From: DYFC01 sp041658585
GTDB taxonomy: Bacteria > Nitrospirota > Thermodesulfovibrionia > Thermodesulfovibrionales > SM23-35
Direction of reading: 5' to 3'
DNA: 23,576 nt
NCBI GenBank assembly: GCA_041658585.1
Contig: JBAZZX010000043.1
Location: forward strand, 1 to 23,576
Shown piece by piece: positions 21,903 to 23,576 of this stretch. The first letter of the stretch is position 1, and every line of letters begins with the position of its first letter. The notes under the pieces were generated by a model. It was not told the origin of the DNA and did not search any database. It saw nothing but the letters and a program-made list of their open reading frames with translations. The translations under genes were made by a program, and so were the position numbers.

Positions 21903-22718
21903 TCATAGAATCTTTTGCATCTTTGCAAAAGTAGGGTGTAATTCCTTAAAATTCTTTTTTGATTTCGCAATGAGATTTTCCGAGTCAATTTCTGTATGTG
22001 CTGAATGTAATAGTCCTTCAACTAATAACCCTAATAACAGGTACATTGATATTCTCATACTGTTTAAGTATTTTTCACCTTGCTCTGGGTCTTGCGCGCC
22101 ATAAAAAATTCCTGTATGAAATAGCGCGCCATAAAGTGTTCCATGAACAGCTTCTGAAGCATCTTCATAAAGATGATGATAAGCAGCCAAAAAAGTTGGC
22201 ACACTGAAATTTACAACCTTTTCTCCTACTGTTTCTATTCGCTTGTCAATTCTCAATTCTGTCCAGCGCGTTATTTCTTTTCCTCTCTTGCTTGTAAATT
22301 TATTTAGACCTTTATCAACAATTGGTATTTTGGAAAGGTCAGGGACTGTAACAATTTCCCCCATGTTCTCAAAAGCTTTTCTATGTGAATGTAATGAACG
22401 ATAAACTTTCTGCATTGAAAAATCTATATAATCTTCAAATACCTTATTTTCACAAACAATCAGATAACAGAGATTTACTATTCTTTCAAGAAATGCTCGG
22501 GCGATTATATAGCTTTCGGTCATAAATCCACTTCTTGTCAGCAGTATTATTGAATTTCCAGATGTCTGTAAACTATCAAATAGGGGATATAGTTCATTTA
22601 TTCTCTGCTTGCTATTAGTAGAACTGCTTGCGCGGGATAATTCTTTTGCCAGACTTAATTGTTTTTGAAAAAAATCATCTAATGATCTTAATACATCTAA
22701 TGTAATGTCGTTGTTCAT
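21903..22718 (-). CDS. DUF5677 family protein
   Basis: A 271-aa, mostly helical protein without signal peptide. I place it in DUF5677 from the pattern ILLTRSGFMTESYIIARAFL-ERIVNLCYL (residues about 58-88) and the later YHHLYEDASEAVHGTLYGAL (about 184-203), whose E...H pair is typical. A C-terminal hydrophobic helix follows (ISMYLLLGLLVEGLL). The function of the family is unknown; members occur sporadically, often in accessory or defence-rich DNA. Base composition is clearly more AT-rich than the housekeeping genes to the left, and no ribosome-binding site precedes the ATG at 22718. With the gene-poor DNA beside it, this suggests recent acquisition. It stands alone. Confidence 0.72.
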   Translation of the reverse strand: MNNDITLDVLRSLDDFFQKQLSLAKELSRASSSTNSKQRINELYPLFDSLQTSGNSIILLTRSGFMTESYIIARAFLERIVNLCYLIVCENKVFEDYIDFSMQKVYRSLHSHRKAFENMGEIVTVPDLSKIPIVDKGLNKFTSKRGKEITRWTELRIDKRIETVGEKVVNFSVPTFLAAYHHLYEDASEAVHGTLYGALFHTGIFYGAQDPEQGEKYLNSMRISMYLLLGLLVEGLLHSAHTEIDSENLIAKSKKNFKELHPTFAKMQKIL

Positions 22719-22894
22719 TTTAGAATAATTTGAATCTTCGTTACTATATGAAATGTATACCTTTTTTCAAAATTGGTCAAGGAAACATTACAGGAAGGAT
22801 GTTTGCTACTCATGGCATCTCTGGATACCAAGGGCCTTTTGACCGGAAGGTTATATGCCATTTTTCTGCCAACATCTAAAATGCAGCAAAACTA

Positions 22895-23356
22895 TTAATT
22901 TTTGTTGATAAATTTCAACCAGTTCATATCAGCTTTTTTGATATTGCCGGGAATGTCTCTGCTCCATTTTTCATAAGCTGCTTGGCTGCATTGTAGGTAA
23001 AGCTTACCGTTAACTATCTGCCAAACTTCAGGATCGGTCTGGGCCTTCCGTGCCTCTGTCATGGCCCAAGCACAATACCCGTCATACTGCGGAGCATATT
23101 TCTCCGGACTGGTGGTAAACAAATCCCTGTTTTCTTTTATTGAGAAATACCAAGTCAAATCATGCCACTTGAATGAAAATGACTCATTACCTTTAAGTGC
23201 CTTGCCTGTCTTGAAATAGGCAACGGTATCGTATCCCTTTATGGCTATATCACTCCCCAACAACTCTCCCATAGCAACCTCCCCGCATCCAGTTAATAGC
23301 AATAAAATAATAATAAATCTTTTTACAATCCTATTAATTGCTTCCTGTGACTTCAT
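22895..23356 (-). CDS. Exported YHS-domain protein
   Basis: A 153-aa protein with an N-terminal signal: basic start, hydrophobic IIILLLLTGC, then a lipobox-like LTGC giving a probable lipoprotein. The YHS-like domain covers about 35-130: IAIKGYDTVAYFKTGKALKG, the FKWHDLTWYFSIKENRDLF strand, and YDGYCAWAM with the conserved Cys. It ends with a VWQIVNGKLYLQCSQAAYEKW and DIPGNIKKADMNW tail that matches a common family of secreted YHS proteins. YHS domains are linked with metal binding (copper or mercury handling in some families); the substrate here is unknown. AGAGG lies 9 bases before the ATG at 23356. It appears monocistronic. Confidence 0.85.
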   Translation of the reverse strand: MKSQEAINRIVKRFIIILLLLTGCGEVAMGELLGSDIAIKGYDTVAYFKTGKALKGNESFSFKWHDLTWYFSIKENRDLFTTSPEKYAPQYDGYCAWAMTEARKAQTDPEVWQIVNGKLYLQCSQAAYEKWSRDIPGNIKKADMNWLKFINKN

Positions 23357-23522
23357 ATCCGGTTACCTCTATTGATCATTAAGTATAATTTTTTTTGGTT
23401 ACTCAAAGTCAAGAATGACTATATTGGGTTGAAGTCTTTAGGGACGTAGTTACTGATATGTATTAACCTGTCAAGAGTAAACCTTCGATGGAACCCATTT
23501 AATAAAAATATTCTGTGTCTTT

Positions 23523-23546
23523 GGCGAGACTTCCATTTCTCTCGCC
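23523..23546. other. Small hairpin in the right-hand noncoding end
   Basis: GGCGAGA (23523-23529) and TCTCGCC (23540-23546) form a 7-bp stem with a 10-base loop and no T run. The rest of 23357-23576 shows no gene; it may hold the promoter of the YHS gene (AT-rich 23375-23400), but no clean match was found. Confidence 0.3.
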
Positions 23547-23576
23547 GAATACACCAATACCTTTTTGAGCATATAT

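Overview
The window reads as a chromosomal segment of a Gram-negative bacterium of moderate GC content. It encodes an outer-membrane porin, two lipoprotein precursors with good lipobox signals, and a periplasmic lytic transglycosylase. The mix of long archaeal-length RtcB, archease, a DUF401 membrane protein, split-off ATP synthase accessory genes and a Fe/Mn superoxide dismutase would fit a Nitrospirota (Thermodesulfovibrio-like) or deep deltaproteobacterial lineage. That placement is an inference from gene content, not a proof.

Layout. 1-111 is the end of an insertion sequence whose transposase starts at 35 and runs off the left edge; it abuts slt (122-2035, -). Next come a terminator and a porin gene (2140-3531, -) with a long structured leader and two near-identical tandem promoters. 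A divergent DUF401 membrane protein (4050-5252, +) converges on rtcB (5354-6799, -) through a large inverted repeat containing both stop codons. Between rtcB and archease (9014-9430, -) sits an opposite-strand diguanylate cyclase gene broken by a 1-nt frameshift (7073-9002). Then follow a parvulin-type lipoprotein (9674-10609, -) and the + strand series hemL, atpZ, atpI, pgi, a TPR gene, a 52-aa membrane peptide and folP (10703-15804). After that come serS and DUF167 (-), a glycine-zipper lipoprotein (+), and a leftward three-gene cluster of an unknown small protein, superoxide dismutase and a YyaL-type thioredoxin-fold protein (21305 to 18482). The right end (21306-23576) is AT-richer and more accessory: a 600-base stretch with no convincing gene, a DUF5677 protein and an exported YHS-domain protein.

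Repeats are a second theme. Two families of small, palindrome-rich intergenic elements each occur twice: family A at 6862-6994 and 17770-17912 (in opposite orientation), and family B at 9479-9609 and 17317-17445 (same orientation). A third, single inverted-repeat element lies at 15826-15998. They look like non-autonomous MITE- or REP-type elements, and several sit beside gene ends.

Functionally most of this is housekeeping: RNA ligation (RtcB plus archease), tetrapyrrole (HemL) and folate (FolP) synthesis, seryl-tRNA charging, glycolysis/gluconeogenesis (Pgi), envelope folding and murein turnover, and oxidative-stress defence. No complete new defence or mobile system is visible. The most unusual signals are the porin control region (duplicated promoters and a hairpin showing a perfect Shine-Dalgarno sequence in its loop), the paired repeat families, the frameshifted soluble poly-HAMP diguanylate cyclase, and the ATP synthase accessory genes coupled to pgi.
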